DNA of 64,000 nucleotides, taken from assembly GCF_048544455.1 (NCBI RefSeq), contig NC_133536.1, positions 195,861,325 through 195,925,324 of the forward strand. The letters are read 5' to 3'. The position numbers and the translations under genes are program-made. Below, in pieces: positions 23,072 to 35,382 of this stretch (the first letter of the stretch is position 1; every line of letters begins with the position of its first letter). Below the pieces are notes generated by a model. The model was not told the origin of the DNA and ran no database searches. It was given only the letters and a program-made list of their open reading frames with translations. This stretch comes from Silene latifolia. Taxonomy: Eukaryota; Streptophyta; Magnoliopsida; Caryophyllales; Caryophyllaceae.

Positions 23072-26000
23072 TCAAGTGAACAGATGTGGATAACTCTCTC
23101 TCATCGCGGCCTCGGTTTCCCAGGTAGCCTCCTCTGCTTTATGATTAGACCACAACACTTTCACTAAAGCCGTCTCTCCGTGCCTGGTCTTTCTAACCTT
23201 CCTGTCCAAGATCTCCTTAGGCGTCTCGATGTAAGTCAACTGCTCGTCCACCTCGACCACATCATGGCTCAAAATGTGCGAAGGATCACTCAAATATCTC
23301 CGCAACTGAGAAACATGGAAGACATTATGCACCCAGCTAAAGCCGGTGGTAGAGCTAGCCGATATGCCACTTCCCCAACTCTATCCAAGATCTCATATGG
23401 CCCAATAAACTTCTGGCTCAACTTTCCCCGCTTCCCGAATCTCATCACTCCCTTCATCGGAGACACTCTAAGAAGTACTTTCTCCCCACCGGAAAGAAAT
23501 GTCGCTTCTCCTAGCGTCGGATAGCTCTTCTCGCCGGTCTGGGCAGCCCTCATCTTCTCGTCGAATGATCTCGCACTGTTCAACCATCTCTTGAATCATC
23601 TCTGGTCCCAACACTACCGCATCGCTCGATCATCCCAACACACAGACTCCTACACTTCCCGCCATACAGCCTCAAATGGAGCCATCCCAATACTAGCGTG
23701 GTAACTGTTGTTGTATGAAAACTCAATCAACCCCAGTCTATCCTCCCAAGACCCGCCGAACTCCAAAACACAAGCCCTCAACATGTCCTCGAGCGTCTGA
23801 ATAGTCCTCTCTGTCGACCATCTCGTAGTGGATGAAAAGCGGTGCTCATCTTTAATCGAGTCCCCATTAGTGATCGTAACTCTGCCGCGAATTTGGATAG
23901 AAACACGGGTCTCTATCGGAAATGATGTCCTTGGGTACACCATGCAGCTTCACCACATACTGAACATAAGCCTTGGCCAACTCAGCTTTACTCCAAGTAT
24001 CCTTCATGGGAATAAAGTGAGCCGACTTGGTTAGCCTATCCACGATCACCCAAATCATATTGTTACCTTTCTGAGTTCGAGGCAACCCGACAACGAAATC
24101 CATGGAAATGCTTTCCCACTTCCACTCTGGCACATCTAGTGGTTGAACCTTCCCTTACGGTCTCTTATGTTCGCCCTTCACTCTCTGGCATGTCAAGCAT
24201 CGAGCTACAAACTCAGCAACTTCCCTCTTCATATTTGGCCACCAAAAGGTCTTCTTGAGGTCCTTGTATAACTTATCTCCCCCAGGATGAACCGAGTATG
24301 GCGTGGCATGTGTCTCAGTAAGAATCTTCCTTTTCAGCTCATCATTATCCGGAACACACCACCGTCCCCCAAACCTCAGACTACCATCAGCATGGATAAC
24401 AAACCTGGAATCAACCCCACTTCTGCTGTTCTCTCGTGCTTTGCGCCACTTTTGAATTCTAGCATCGGTTTTCTGTAGCTCTCTGATCTCCTCATATAAC
24501 TCTGGCTCAACGGTCAAGTCCCCAAGAGTCTCTCCTTGCCGAATTACGTGGATACCCATCCCCCGCAGCTCATTATGCATCCTCACTCTAGATCTAGCAC
24601 TGCTCAAAGCATGGATGGATTTCCTGCTCAAGGCATCGGCTACGACATTCGCTTTCCCCTCATGATAAAGTATCTCCATGTCATAGTCACCAATCAATTC
24701 GATCCATCTCCTCTGTCTCATGTTCAGCTCATACGTGTGTAAATGTACTTTAAGCTCTTGTGATCGGAAAACACCTTGAAGGTAGCCCCATAAAGATAGT
24801 GTCGCCATAGTTTGAGCGCAAACACCACAAATTTCCCAACTCCAGGATCATGAGTAGGGTAATTCTCCTCATATGTCTTCAATTGTCGAGAAGCGTAGGC
24901 GATTACCTTCCCGTTTTGCATCAATACGCACCCCAGACCCTTCTTGGAAGCATCGGTATACACCTCGAAATTATCATTCCCATCTGGTAGTGCAAGGATC
25001 GGAGCTGTAGTGAGTCGTTCTTTGAGGGTTAGAAACGCCTCCTCACAACTCTCATCCCAAACAAACCTGTTCTCCTTCCGCATCAAGGACGTCAATGGCT
25101 TGGCGATCTTTGAGAAGTCCTTGACAAACCTTCGGTAATAACCTGCTAGCCCCAAGAAGCTTCGGATCTCACCCACATTCTTAGGACTCTGCCATCTCGT
25201 CACTGCCTCAATCTTGCTAGGATCAACCGACACCCCTTCCTTGGAAATCACATGGCCCCTAAAAAGCAACTTTCTTCAACCGAACTCACACTTGCTCGAC
25301 TTGGCATATAACTGGTTCTCCTCCAAGGTTTTCAAGACTAACCTCAAATGTTCCTCATGTTCCTCCTCATTCTTGGAGTATACGAGAATATCATCGATGA
25401 ATACAACCACGAACTTGTCCGGGTAAGGACCGAACACTCGATTCATCGGTCCATAAACATCGCTTTGGCGCATTAGTCAACCCAAATGGCATGACCACGA
25501 ACTCATAGTGCCCATATCTCGTTAAAAAGCGGTCTTAGGTATATCCTCGTTCTTAATTCTCAACCGGTGATAACCGACCTCAAATCGATCTTAGAGAAAA
25601 CTCCGGCTCCACTCAATTGATCGAACAAATCATCGATCCTTGGCAAAGGATAACGGTTCTTGATGGTCACATTGTTCAACTCACGGTAATCCACGCAAAG
25701 TCTCAAGCTTCCATCTTTCTTCTTGACAAACAACACTGGTGCTCCCCAAGGTGAAACACTAGGCCGTATGTAACCTTTCTCTCGCTAGCTCATCCAATCG
25801 CTTCTTCAATTCCTCCATTTCTTTCGGCCCCATACGGTAAGGTGGTTTAGAAATCGGCCCTGTTCCTGGCTTTAGATCAATGGAAAAGTCCACTTCTCTT
25901 TTCGGTGGTAACCCTGGAATGTCCTCCTAAATACATTCTCGAACTCCCTCACTACCGGAATCTCGGACACCTTAGGGGTCTCCGACTCGCTATCCCACAT

Positions 26001-27648
26001 CGACACAAGATTAACTGGTCCCCTTTCCTCGGACTCGACTTCGGGTATTAACAGATATGAATTTGACTCTTGGCTTGACCACATACCCCTTATAAGACAC
26101 TCTAGTTCCCTTAGGTCCCCTCAAAGAGATTTTTTTCGATAGCGATCGATAAAAGCCTTGTACTTCCCTAACCATCCATCCCCGAATCACCTCAAAACCC
26201 CCCAAGGGAAACTCTATAAGGTCACAATGAAACACAACCTCTCCGATCTGAATTGGTACCCCAGTGTAGACTCTATCACAAGACACCGACTTCCCCGAAG
26301 GTACCACTACCGAATCAACAATTCTATCATATGACTTAAGGTTTAAGACTCGGCATGTTCCGAGATATAAAGGAATGTGTAGCTCCGGAATCAAACAACA
26401 CAAAGGTGGGTTTAGAGTTAACAGAAATGTACCGGTCACCACATGAGAGTCATTCTTAGTCGCCTCCTTGCCCATGGCGAAGAGCTTGCCACCGGACTTA
26501 GCCCCACTCGATTTGAAGAAGCTGCTCCAGTTGTTTGTTCCCTTCATTTGCGGTCTTCTCGAAAGTTGGTGCTCCCACTCTGCTGGCTCTCTGCGATTAC
26601 GGTTACGTAGTTGTTGTAGCTTCCTTGGTAGTCATTACTAGCTCCGGACCTCGCACCTCCCCATAGCCGACATAGGTGTGCGATAACTCGTTATACCTGA
26701 CCCCACCGAACGAGAGCCACCGAACCCGGACATAGGTGCCCCATCCACCGGACGATTCGCCCCGGATGATCGGCATTCAAACCTCTTGTGTCCTGTCTTT
26801 CCACAGCCAAAACAAGTAAGCCCCGCAGAACTACCTCCCCCACCGGTGCCCCCGAAGCCACCTCCACTCGAGCTCTCATACCCCCTGGGGCACTGTTAGT
26901 GGAGTACCCACCATATCTGCCCGAACTCTGCTTCTTTGCCCCAGTATTATCACTTGTGGTCTCCAGCTTCCTTTTCTCAGCCTTGCCTTTCTTATCAGCC
27001 TTGATCTGTTCCGAGAGTCTTTCGGCGACACCAGCCCTCAAGTAAATGTCCCGAATCGTAGTGGGTGGGGCTGCTGTGAGCCTCTTCTTGATGTACATAG
27101 TGAGTCCCCGCTCAAACCTCATAGCCATCATAGCTTCATTCTGCCCAAAGTCATCAATGTATGAGGATAACTGTCGAAATTTCCGATGATAAGTCTCCAC
27201 TGTCATATCTTCTGTCATCTTGAAGGTGTCAAACTCCTCCCGAAGTTTGGCTTTTTGGAACTCGGGCATAAACTCATTCTTCAGAAGCTCTTGGAATTCC
27301 AACCAAGATACATGTCCCGTCTCAAGATCCCTAGCAACCTCTCGTATCTCCACCTTGTTCCCCGGTCCACCCATCACCGGGCCGTGGCCCTAAGATAGTG
27401 GGCGACTTGATCCACTGCAGCTCTTCTGGACATGCTAACAGTTCAAACAGATTGGTGAACTCTCTACACCATTCCCCCAGCAACTGTGGTTCTCCCTCTC
27501 CAGTGAATTTTGTGGGGTTATGCCTTGCCACAATGGTACTCATCTTTCCCGGATCCAATCGTTTGGCCTTTAGGGCCTCATTCTCAGCCAGTAGTTGATC
27601 TAACTCTTCCTGGGTGATGTTTACAGCCGTGTTCCTTCTTGGAGGCAT
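23072..27648 (-). pseudogene. gypsy-2 Gag-Pol polyprotein with chromodomain, frameshifted
   Basis: The start is ATG at 27648 (MPPRRNTAVNITQEELDQLL). A retrotransposon-gag domain (WLEFQELLKNEFMPEFQKAK) covers about 27380-27040. The CCHC knuckle CFGCGKTGHKRFEC is at 26773-26814. A protease DSGA is near 26391. RT has FIDD near 25390, RNase H covers about 25160-24730 ([14 protein letters not shown]), the integrase zinc-binding region 24310-24155 and core 24130-23650 (VIVDRLTKSAHF). The chromodomain (EILDRKVRKTRHGE, then VLWSNHKAEEATWE) is at about 23260-23090. The frame is broken at several places, mostly by one- or two-base indels next to CAG, CTG or CCGG, while the amino-acid sequence between them is well kept. 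Some breaks could be assembly errors rather than decay. Confidence 0.9.
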
Positions 27649-28130
27649 GACTACAAGAGAATTTTAGGAATTAGTGCAACACGTAACACTTTGGTAATTC
27701 TAGCCAATTCTTTTACTCTTATCTTACTTGTCTATCTAGCATGGCTTAGGGATCACATAACCACATATCACTAGGCATAGCCTTCTGACACAACTTAATA
27801 GATGTATAAGTATAAATCAACCTTAAAACATGCAAAGTATTATGCCACAACCTCCTATCAACTTTTATGCAACAATTATCATATCAATCAGTTAATACTT
27901 AGGCAATAATATATGGAGTTATGCTCAGTATCATGCAACTTCTCTACCCTTCCTCTCATATGCACTCAGGGTTCCCGGGTCAAACTGAGAGGGCCAATGG
28001 TTCGGTGTGAGGGGGCCCCTTACTCATCCCTTACCTTTAGTGTGCTCCTAACAGTTCTATCCCGGGGTTCATTTTATTTGACTCTTCCTAAATTCATTGG
28101 ATTCATTGGTTTAGGCACGAGGATCGTTCG

Positions 28131-28142
28131 CTCCGATACCAC
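28131..28142 (-). promoter_or_regulatory. gypsy-2 primer binding site
   Basis: Minus strand TGGTATCGGAGC, an initiator tRNA-Met site with one difference from TGGTATCAGAGC, adjacent to the 5' LTR. Confidence 0.85.
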
Positions 28143-28144
28143 TT

Positions 28145-30247
28145 TGTAACACCCCCATTTATTTAAGGGCCTGAACTAGGACTCCTCGGATAAATGATGG
28201 TGTTACCATCTCGAAGCCCGAGGCGAGAGATAACAAAGGAAAGAAGCACGATTTTTATTATAATGTTTATAGTGACATTACAACTGAAAGAAAAATAAGT
28301 CTCCAAATACGACCAAATAATAAGTCTGATAAAACTACTCAAAGACTAAGGTGAGCTAGGCACTAAGTCGGTCATCCAAGCTCTCTTCCCGGCCAGCTCC
28401 CATCAGTCTCTGAATACCTGTCAATCTGCTCCCCAATAATTGGATCATCACAGGCGTACACGAATACACGGGGTCGACCACGAAGGCCGAGTAGGTAACA
28501 CATAAACAAGAACACAAACACATACTCCTCCATCACCAACACCGCCATCACAACTCACAACCCGACAACCCACCATACCGATCCCGGTAGACTATAAATA
28601 TCGACCGTAGCCGATCTGCCATTTCGCGGTGAGGACACCAGGGCAAGTCTGCCGCAGAACCCGCTGGGCCTTATCACAATGTCATCATCACCACCTCCAC
28701 CAACTCCAAGGTAATAATATAATAAAACAGTTCAACAATAGTACTTAACGAAATTAAATCGACAATCATATTATAACATGTAAATCACCGATTCATCAAT
28801 CCATCACATAACACGATATCAAGTCCAGTGTGTATTCCCTACCTCAAATAGTGATAGAAGCTAACTGCAGATCAGAAGTACTCCACCCGAAACTCGCCAC
28901 CTAAACATATATATATAACATAATTAATTCTCTTACTAATCCCGTTCCCATACTCAAAAGTTACTATAAGTAGAAACTTTCTCGAATTAGAAATTACTAA
29001 AAATATAAGTTACTCAAAATAGAAAGTTTCCCAAAATAGCAACTACCAAAAGAATAGCAAGTTACTAAAATAGTAATTTCCCCGAAATAGAATCCCGACT
29101 CAAAAGCTTAAATATATTATTCCGTCACCGCTACTTAAAATTAACTTAATAATCAAAACTAATAATATAAATATTAGAATTATACGCATTCCCGACTCAT
29201 TAAAATAAAACCCGTAACAAAACAATTTCAAAAACAACGCACGACACAACACACGCACACTCCCTTTTACAACCCGTCACAACCGCCCCTCAACCACCAA
29301 TCCTCACCGCCGACCACCAGGCCTGACACCAGGTCTGGCCTGGTCACCACCCACCACCACCAACGTGGTCGACCCACGCCGACGGTCCTAGCCACCACCA
29401 CAAAACCCCCTGCCTGCGTTCCTGCCGCCACAAAACACCATGAACAGCCCCCTTTCCCAACTCGCCTACCACCACGACACTCCCCTGCCACCTGACCAAC
29501 CACCACCATTGACACCACCGTCGCACGGCGACTCTGACACACGTGGCACCACCGATTCGACCTCCCCCGAGTCCACGGTGGTGCCACCCCTTTACCCTAT
29601 GTCTGAAATGCATCCCAAAAACGCCCCACCAACCCGACACCTAAACACCACCACTGAAACCACCACCAGCCACGACCACCACTATAACCACCACCATCTG
29701 ACTCGACTCCACACCAACAACGCATCCCACAACCCCACGACAGCCACAACAGTCCCTACAAGACACATAACACAATTCAAAACAATGGGGACGAAATGAA
29801 AACGGAGATCTTACCTATGACGGCCGTCGACCCGTGCTTTTCCCCGGCCAAAGACAACCACCCTCGACCACTAGCAAAGACTCCCCGGACTCTGGCAGAC
29901 CCTACTACCTCCACACTCACCGGCGTGCTCTCTTTGGCCGTGTATAATGCTCAAACAAGAGAGGAAAGAGGGGTTGTTGTTTTGTGTTGTCAAAATGACG
30001 GTAGGGAGGGGGATAGGGTTTTAAAGGTGTATTAGGGTTTGTTTTTAGGGTTTGGTGAGGTAAAATGGTAGGTGGGTAAATGGGTAGTAAGTGGGTAAAT
30101 GGGTTATGACCCCTCGACCCAAAAAGCCACTTAATAATAAACCCGACTCATCTTACGATATAATACGATATGAATTAATCACTTATTTTTACGCTACTAT
30201 TAAATAATAAAACTCGCCCAAACGATAATAAAATACGGGGTATTACA
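28145..30247 (-). repeat. gypsy-2 5' LTR
   Basis: 2103 bp. Differences from 20786-22896 are concentrated at CAG, CTG and CCGG-like sites (for example gaggcagtag versus gaggcgagag, and cccagcc versus cccacc), with long identical stretches between them. Confidence 0.93.
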
Positions 30248-30252
30248 ATCCT

Positions 30253-30783
30253 CAACGCGTTTCTTGTCTAGATGTTGGTTTAACCCACACTTAAAACCAC
30301 CATAGGTACAAATTGGTTGTCGATCAAACTTATCAAGTTCGTCCCAAAGCTTCTTGAGTCATCCATAATATTTAGTGATCGTCTCTTTTTCACCTTGCTT
30401 GCAAGCCATGATCGAACCCTTTGTCCTATGAAATTTCGGACCAACGCTAAAACATTGCTCAATGTCATCCCATAATTCTTATGCTTCATCAACATAAGAA
30501 ATAGTTGAACCGAGATCTGATTCGATACAATTAAAAATCAAGTTAACCACCATGGCATTAACCATGTACCAGTTACAATTTCATCCGAATCATCAGTGGG
30601 TTTCTAGATCGTCCCATCGATGAAACCAGTCTTCTTTTTCGAGCACAAGGCACCATGTATCTTGAGTGCCCATTCATCATAAGTCTCTTCCTTCAACGTG
30701 ACAAGGATCAATTTGTGGCCAGCCTTGTCAGATTTTGAGAGAAAATACGGACTGAGTTTTCCTTTTGAATCCCTCGTCATATC
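30253..30783 (-). pseudogene. Copia-1 gag, UBN2-type segment
   Basis: The minus strand encodes SPYFLSKSDKAGHKLILVTL, then YDEWALKIHGALCSKKKTGFIDGTI, the standard N-terminal gag region of plant Copia elements. The UBN2 region follows in shifted frames (an FHRTKGSIMACKQGE-like stretch). A stop at about 30606 and frame changes show decay. The last 62 bases are one copy of the TSD made by the LINE at 30784. Confidence 0.85.
30722..30783. repeat. 62-bp TSD, left copy
   Basis: Identical to 31458-31519. The two copies flank the truncated LINE. Copia-1 gag is encoded in both copies. Confidence 0.88.
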
Positions 30784-31457
30784 TTTTTTTTTTTTTTTTT
30801 TGGTGAAATGTAAAATTCCATTAAGAACGAAACAACTATTACAAGCTACATTTTCGAATACATACAATTTCAACACCTTAACACAATAGAGGTGTTTTAC
30901 AACGACATTTGCAAGGAATTAAGCCAATTTTGATCCCTAACCGTACAAGTATGCTTAAATTTCACCTGCAACCAAGTCTTAGCTTCACGTTTAATCATCT
31001 TACAAAGGATCTTAGGTCGCATAATACACCCATCCAAACGAGCCCTATTCCTTTGCATCCAAATGTGGTAATGTGCAGCTTGAAAGAAACACAATATCAC
31101 CCCTTTCTTCAAATCAGAAACCTGACTAAGCCCAATCCACTGAATGTAACCTGTAGAAGGGAGAATGATGCCACACAGCCTGGCCATTTCCTCAAAAATC
31201 AGTTTGCTGTAACTACACTCCAGGAACAGGTGAGTATGAGTTTCAGCTGCAGCTCCACAGATCAAACATCTATCATCAGTGGCCACACCAAGTCTGTGAA
31301 GTCTATCTTTGAGTAACATTGCTTCCCGTGCTATTAGCCAACCCATGAACTGATGCTTAGGTAAGCACCAGCCATTCTAAACAGACGCATGCCAACTCAC
31401 CACAGGGAACTTCTTCCTCAATAAATCATATCCACTGCTGACAGTATAGCCTTTACT
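30784..31457 (-). mobile_element. 5'-truncated L1-type LINE
   Basis: 674 bp. It has an oligo(T) run (poly(A) on the minus strand) at its left end, 30784-30801, and an unusually long 62-bp direct duplication on both sides. The minus-strand frame 31346-30900 encodes the reverse-transcriptase zinc-binding domain found near the C-terminus of plant LINE ORF2: RLGVATDDRCLICGAAAETH, then THLFLECSYSKLIF, with the Cys pair and downstream His/Cys. The endonuclease and RT are missing, as expected for 5' truncation during target-primed reverse transcription. Confidence 0.88.
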
Positions 31458-31519
31458 GCCTTGTCAGATTTTGAGAGAAAATACGGACTGAGTTTTCCTT
31501 TTGAATCCCTCGTCATATC
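31458..31519. repeat. 62-bp TSD, right copy
   Basis: Identical to 30722-30783. The Copia-1 gag frame reads from 31609 through this copy and, without the LINE, continues at 30721. Confidence 0.88.
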
Positions 31520-31609
31520 GTCTGACTCGGAGTCGGAAGAATTGGCTTGAGAAATGTGAACACTGTGTTCAGACAAGACGTCCTCTTCGCCGTCTCCGAT
31601 ATTACTCAT
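31520..31609 (-). pseudogene. Copia-1 gag N-terminus
   Basis: ATG at 31609 starts MSNIGDGEEDVLSEHS, an acidic Ser-rich leader typical of Copia gag, about 20 bases downstream of the primer binding site in element orientation. It continues in frame into the 62-bp duplicated segment. Confidence 0.82.
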
Positions 31610-31627
31610 ATAACGCTAGAAAACCTA

Positions 31628-31640
31628 GCTCTGATTACCA
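31628..31640 (-). promoter_or_regulatory. Copia-1 primer binding site
   Basis: Minus strand TGGTAATCAGAGC, an initiator tRNA-Met site with one extra A, directly after the 5' LTR. Confidence 0.78.
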
Positions 31641-31837
31641 TGTAAAATTTATACGAAAATTTGTATGTGACGTGTTCATTATTGATTGACTGACTTTACA
31701 ATTAAAAAGGATGCATGTATTTATATACATGGAACGAACATAAAACCTAGACGATATAAGGAAACCGACATAATCTACGGAATATGGAAAATATCTACAA
31801 CACAAGAATACAATAATATCGACTTAATATCTCAACA
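31641..31837 (-). repeat. Copia-1 5' LTR
   Basis: 197 bp. On the minus strand it runs TGTTGAGATATTAAG to AAATTTTACA. Its right end abuts LINE coding sequence. The partner LTR lies outside the window, so the end is inferred from TG..CA and from the LINE frame. The expected TSD would begin taagg (31838-31842). Confidence 0.78.
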
Positions 31838-31854
31838 TAAGGGTATGTGATAAT
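31838..31854 (+). pseudogene. Host LINE ORF2 sliver
   Basis: Seventeen bases between Copia-1 and solo LTR E. Joined to 46901 they extend the LINE zinc-binding frame (RVCDN before TLCCLCEQ). The last five, ataat (31850-31854), are the TSD of solo LTR E. Confidence 0.7.
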
Positions 31855-32311
31855 TGTAATACCCGACATTTGTGAGACCCGTACTTAGACCTAGGGACCA
31901 GGGGCGAAGGTACCTGGTGGCAACAGGTAGCACTTGCAACCCCATTGAAAAAATAATAATTGAGAAACAAATAATTTGCAACCCCATGAAATTAATTAGA
32001 TGATATAATTATGCTATTAATTATTTTAATGGGAAGTTATTACTCCATACAAATCGTTGTATTCCATAATAATCTCAACAATATAAGGAAAAAATATTCT
32101 ATATTCCTATTAAAAAGGCAACTTACTAAATTTATATTCAAGAAAACTCAACCCATATTCTAATTCCTATTAAAAAGGCAGTTTGATTACTCCAGAATCT
32201 TCAGTTTTTTCCTCTCCGAAGCTCGATTCCGCCATCAGATCGATCATCGATTGTCGCCATTTCACTGAAAATCTGCCATTAAAGACGATCGACGAAGCTT
32301 TTTTGTTTGAG

Positions 32312-32936
32312 GTAATTATGAACTCTTTGTTCTAAAATTAAATTAATGTTGTGATTTGTGATTGGAAGTAGTAATTATTGATAGATATTAATAAATATGA
32401 TTATTTTCAATAGATTAGATTGAATGCCGAGATAGTTAGATAAATAAAGATCAATTGAAGATTTGAAGAGGTGAACTGGTGAAGGTATGAAGAGATAATT
32501 GAATATTGATGAGAAAAGGATTGCAGGGGAGTCAGGGAGTAGATAGGGTTAGAGTAGTCAATTAGATAGGATTAAAGTAATTTTGTTGTTGATTTATTGT
32601 GGGGGCAACTGGGCAAGGCACATAGTTTATAGTCAATTAAAGTAGAAACTAGAAATTGATGAATGATGATGGTGTAGGACCGTAGGAGAGTGAGCTGTGT
32701 GGGCATTGGAATTTGCTTTGGAAATAGCAAATACATTAGATTAAAAAAGAAATTAATGGAGTACTATTATTGAATTTGCAGGGACCATCCTATGACTATA
32801 GTGTATAGGATTTTAGGATTTAGGAGTATTATTTTCTTTTTGTCTTACTTTTAAAAAAGAAAATAACTAAAGTTACCTACTTCATAATTTGATTACTAGA
32901 ATAAATAAATAACAGATTTGTGATTAAAACTTTCAG
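32312..32936 (+). other. Predicted 5'-UTR intron of the hAT transposase gene
   Basis: The donor GAG|GTAATT at 32312 and the acceptor ACTTTCAG ending at 32936 are good plant splice sites. The AT-rich sequence between has no open frame, and the ATG at 32938 follows the acceptor by one base. Predicted from sequence only. Confidence 0.6.
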
Positions 32937-32937
32937 A

Positions 32938-35382
32938 ATGAAGAGAACTAAAACACCACCTATTACGAGCTTTTTCCCGAAAAGACACCAGACTGATAAT
33001 GCACAAAGTCAGCAGAGTTCAAGTCCCATAAACGAACCTGAAATTGAAATTGAAGAGCCCCGCGATAGTGAAACTGAAATAGCTCCTACTTCAAATCATT
33101 CTGAAGATCCAATTTTAGATAGGTTAACCGATTTTGATGTTATTTCTCTTCCACAAGATCCTGGGTTGATGAGAAAGTTAACAGATTTCCACATCAATGA
33201 CCGTGATATAATAAGAAGGGAGTATGTTCGGAGAGGACCATGTCAACCTCGTGATCACAAATTTCCAAAGACAAAGCGTAACTTTGTTGTTTCGTGGTTT
33301 GATAAGTTTAAGCCTTGGTTGGAGTATAGTAAAGAAAAAGATGCAGCATTTTGTTTCGTTTGTTATTTATTCAAGAGTGACTCTGTATCGGGGGGTGAGG
33401 CTTTTGTGAATAAGGGGTTCAGAACTTGGAGTAAAACTGATGCATTTAATAAGCATGTCGGTAATCATATGAGTGCTCATAATAATGCCATGAAGAATTT
33501 CGATGTTTTTAATAAACAAAAATCTTCCATTGCATGTTGCTTTGAAAATTATACCAAAGAAGCTAAAAGTGATTATCGTATTCGATTGGAAGCTTCAATA
33601 GATGCATTACGGTTTATTACTTTACAAGGATTGGCATCCCGTGGTCATGATGAAAGTGATGAATCTTTAAACCAAGGTAATTTCCTAGAGCTTAGAAAAG
33701 TTTTTGCAAAGCGTAACAGTGATGTAGCTAGAGCTCTTTTTGATAAGAAGGTACCTGGAAATTGTACTCTTACCTCATCTACAATCCAAAAAGAAATTCT
33801 GAGTGTTTTCGCAAATGAGACAACCAAAAGAGTCATTGAAGAACTCGACGGTGGATTTTTTGGTATTCTTGCCGATGAGTCAGCAGATATATCTGATAAA
33901 GAACAAATGGCTCTTTGTTTGAGATTTGTTGATAAAACAGGACAGCTGAAAGAAAGATTTTTGGGTATTGTGCACGTGGGTAACACTACTTCTTTGACAC
34001 TTAAAGCTGCAATAGAAAAGTTGCTAAGTGCAAATTCTCTTACTCTTTCCAGTGTTAGAGGTCAAGGTTATGATGGTGCTAGTAATATGAAAGGTTCAAT
34101 TAAGGGTCTCAAAACCTTAATTATGGAGGAGTCTCCTTCAGCTTATTATGTTCATTGTTTTGCTCATCAACTCCAGCTGACACTTGTTGCCGTGGCTAAG
34201 AAAAATGTTGATTGTAGCGTCCTTTTTGATTCACTCGCCAATTTACTTAATGTGATTACAAGTTCCTGTAAACGAAAAGATATTCTCCGAGAAAAACAAG
34301 CTGAAAATATCTTAAAAGCATTACAAAAGGGTGAACTTGTGTCAGGAACTGGCTTGAATCAAGAGAAAGGTTTGAGTAGGCCCGGTGATACTCGTTGGGG
34401 ATCTCACTTTAAAACTATTTTACATGTGTTCGATTTATTTTCGAGCATTCTTGAAGTTCTTGATGCTATTGGTGAATTTTGTGATGGGAGTGAGCTAGTA
34501 AAGGTGGAGAGTTTGGCATTTACTATGAGGACATTTGATTTTGTTTTTATTGGGCAATTGATGATTACTATTTTTGGGATTACTAATACATTGAGCAAAG
34601 TCTTACAAAAGAAAGATCAAGATATCGTGAACGCAATGGCTCTTGTTGATGCGACGATAAAGAGTTTAAAGAAGATTAGAGATGATGGGTGGACTGCTCA
34701 CATGGAAAAGGTGACATCATTTTGTCAGAAGAATGAAATTTGTATTCCTATCATGAGCGATATGTATGTAGTTCCAGGGAGACACAGGCGCGGAAAGAAA
34801 CAAGTGGATAATGATCATCATTTTCGAATCGATGTGTTTTTGAGCTTGGTTGATCAAATATTGCAAGAGATTGAAGATCGATTTGACGAGAGAAGCAAAG
34901 ATCTACTAATTTGTATGTCTTGCTTCAATCCTAAAGATCGATTTTCTTCATTTGATATTCCTAATTTGCTCCGACTTGCTCGCTTCTATCCCAGTTAATT
35001 TTCACGTCTGGATTTACAACACTTAGAATATCAACTTAGAAACTTTGTTGAAGATGTTCGAAATGATGATCGATTTTGGAATTTAGAGAGTCTAAATGAT
35101 CTATCAATGAAGCTTGTTGAGACGAAGAAACATTTGATACACATAAAGGTCTACTTGCTCCTCAAACTTGTATTGATTCTTCCTGTGGCGACCGCGACTG
35201 TGGAAAGGGCTTTTTCGGCAATGACTTATATAAAGAATAAAATTCGTAATAGTATGGGAGATAATTTGTTGAACGATAATTTAATCACTTTTATAGAGAG
35301 AGATCTATTTTGCAAGATTACTACCGAAGAACTCATAAACCATTTTCAAAATATGAGAACTCGTCGGTTACGATTAGAATAA
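32938..35382 (+). pseudogene. hAT transposase (TTF zinc finger, DUF4371, dimerisation domain), one premature stop
   Basis: The start ATG is 32938 (MKRTKTPPITSFFPKR). Residues near 139-177 form a TTF/BED-like zinc finger (FCFVC, then HVGNH). The DUF4371/RNase H-like core covers about 285-430, with the candidate catalytic Asp residues in ILADESADIS (about 313) and GQGYDGASNM (about 379). The C-terminal hAT dimerisation domain is at 35180-35345 (VATATVERAFSAM, then DNLLNDNLITFIER). A single TAA at 34996-34998 interrupts the frame between SARFYPS-like and F; the same frame then runs open to the natural stop at 35380-35382. Total about 814 codons. It binds element ends and performs cut-and-paste transposition in the nucleus. 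Recent inactivation by one substitution is likely. Confidence 0.92.

Larger units (their letters stand above)
20786..30247 (-). mobile_element. gypsy-2: Ty3/Gypsy chromovirus (Tekay/Del type)
   Basis: 9462 bp with perfect TSD atcct at 20781-20785 and 30248-30252. The LTRs are 20786-22896 (3' LTR in element orientation) and 28145-30247 (5' LTR), about 2.1 kb each and nearly identical, so the insertion is recent. Coding is on the minus strand: gag with CCHC, protease, RT, RNase H, integrase and a C-terminal chromodomain. Long LTRs, an initiator-Met primer site and a chromodomain fit the Tekay/Del group. Confidence 0.93.
1..31837 (-). mobile_element. Copia-1: Ty1/Copia retrotransposon, partial, split by six insertions
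   Basis: Reading the minus strand from 31837 down to 1 gives, in Copia order: 5' LTR, primer binding site, gag with UBN2-type region and CCHC knuckle, protease, GAG-pre-integrase, integrase core, integrase C-terminal region and the start of the linker. Reverse transcriptase, RNase H and the 3' LTR lie left of the window. The pieces are 1-367, 1609-1925, 13830-14486, 17692-18079, 20603-20785, 30248-30783, 31520-31837. At each break the protein resumes once the insertion and one TSD copy are removed; the gag junction across solo LTR D is exactly in frame. The element sits in LINE ORF2 sequence that continues right of 31837. It is old: in-frame stops are present, for example in gag near 30606. 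Confidence 0.9.

Noticed and set aside
30897-31346. Cellular zinc-finger protein gene
   Set aside because: The Cys/His pattern and context are those of the LINE ORF2 C-terminus, with poly(A) tail and TSD around it.
32920-32937. Upstream start for the hAT transposase frame at 32920
   Set aside because: The codon is GTG and lies within the predicted 5'-UTR intron; the first ATG after the splice acceptor is 32938.
32938-35382. Domesticated host gene of hAT origin
   Set aside because: It is flanked by matching terminal inverted repeats and a perfect 8-bp TSD and has an in-frame stop, so it is a plain transposon.
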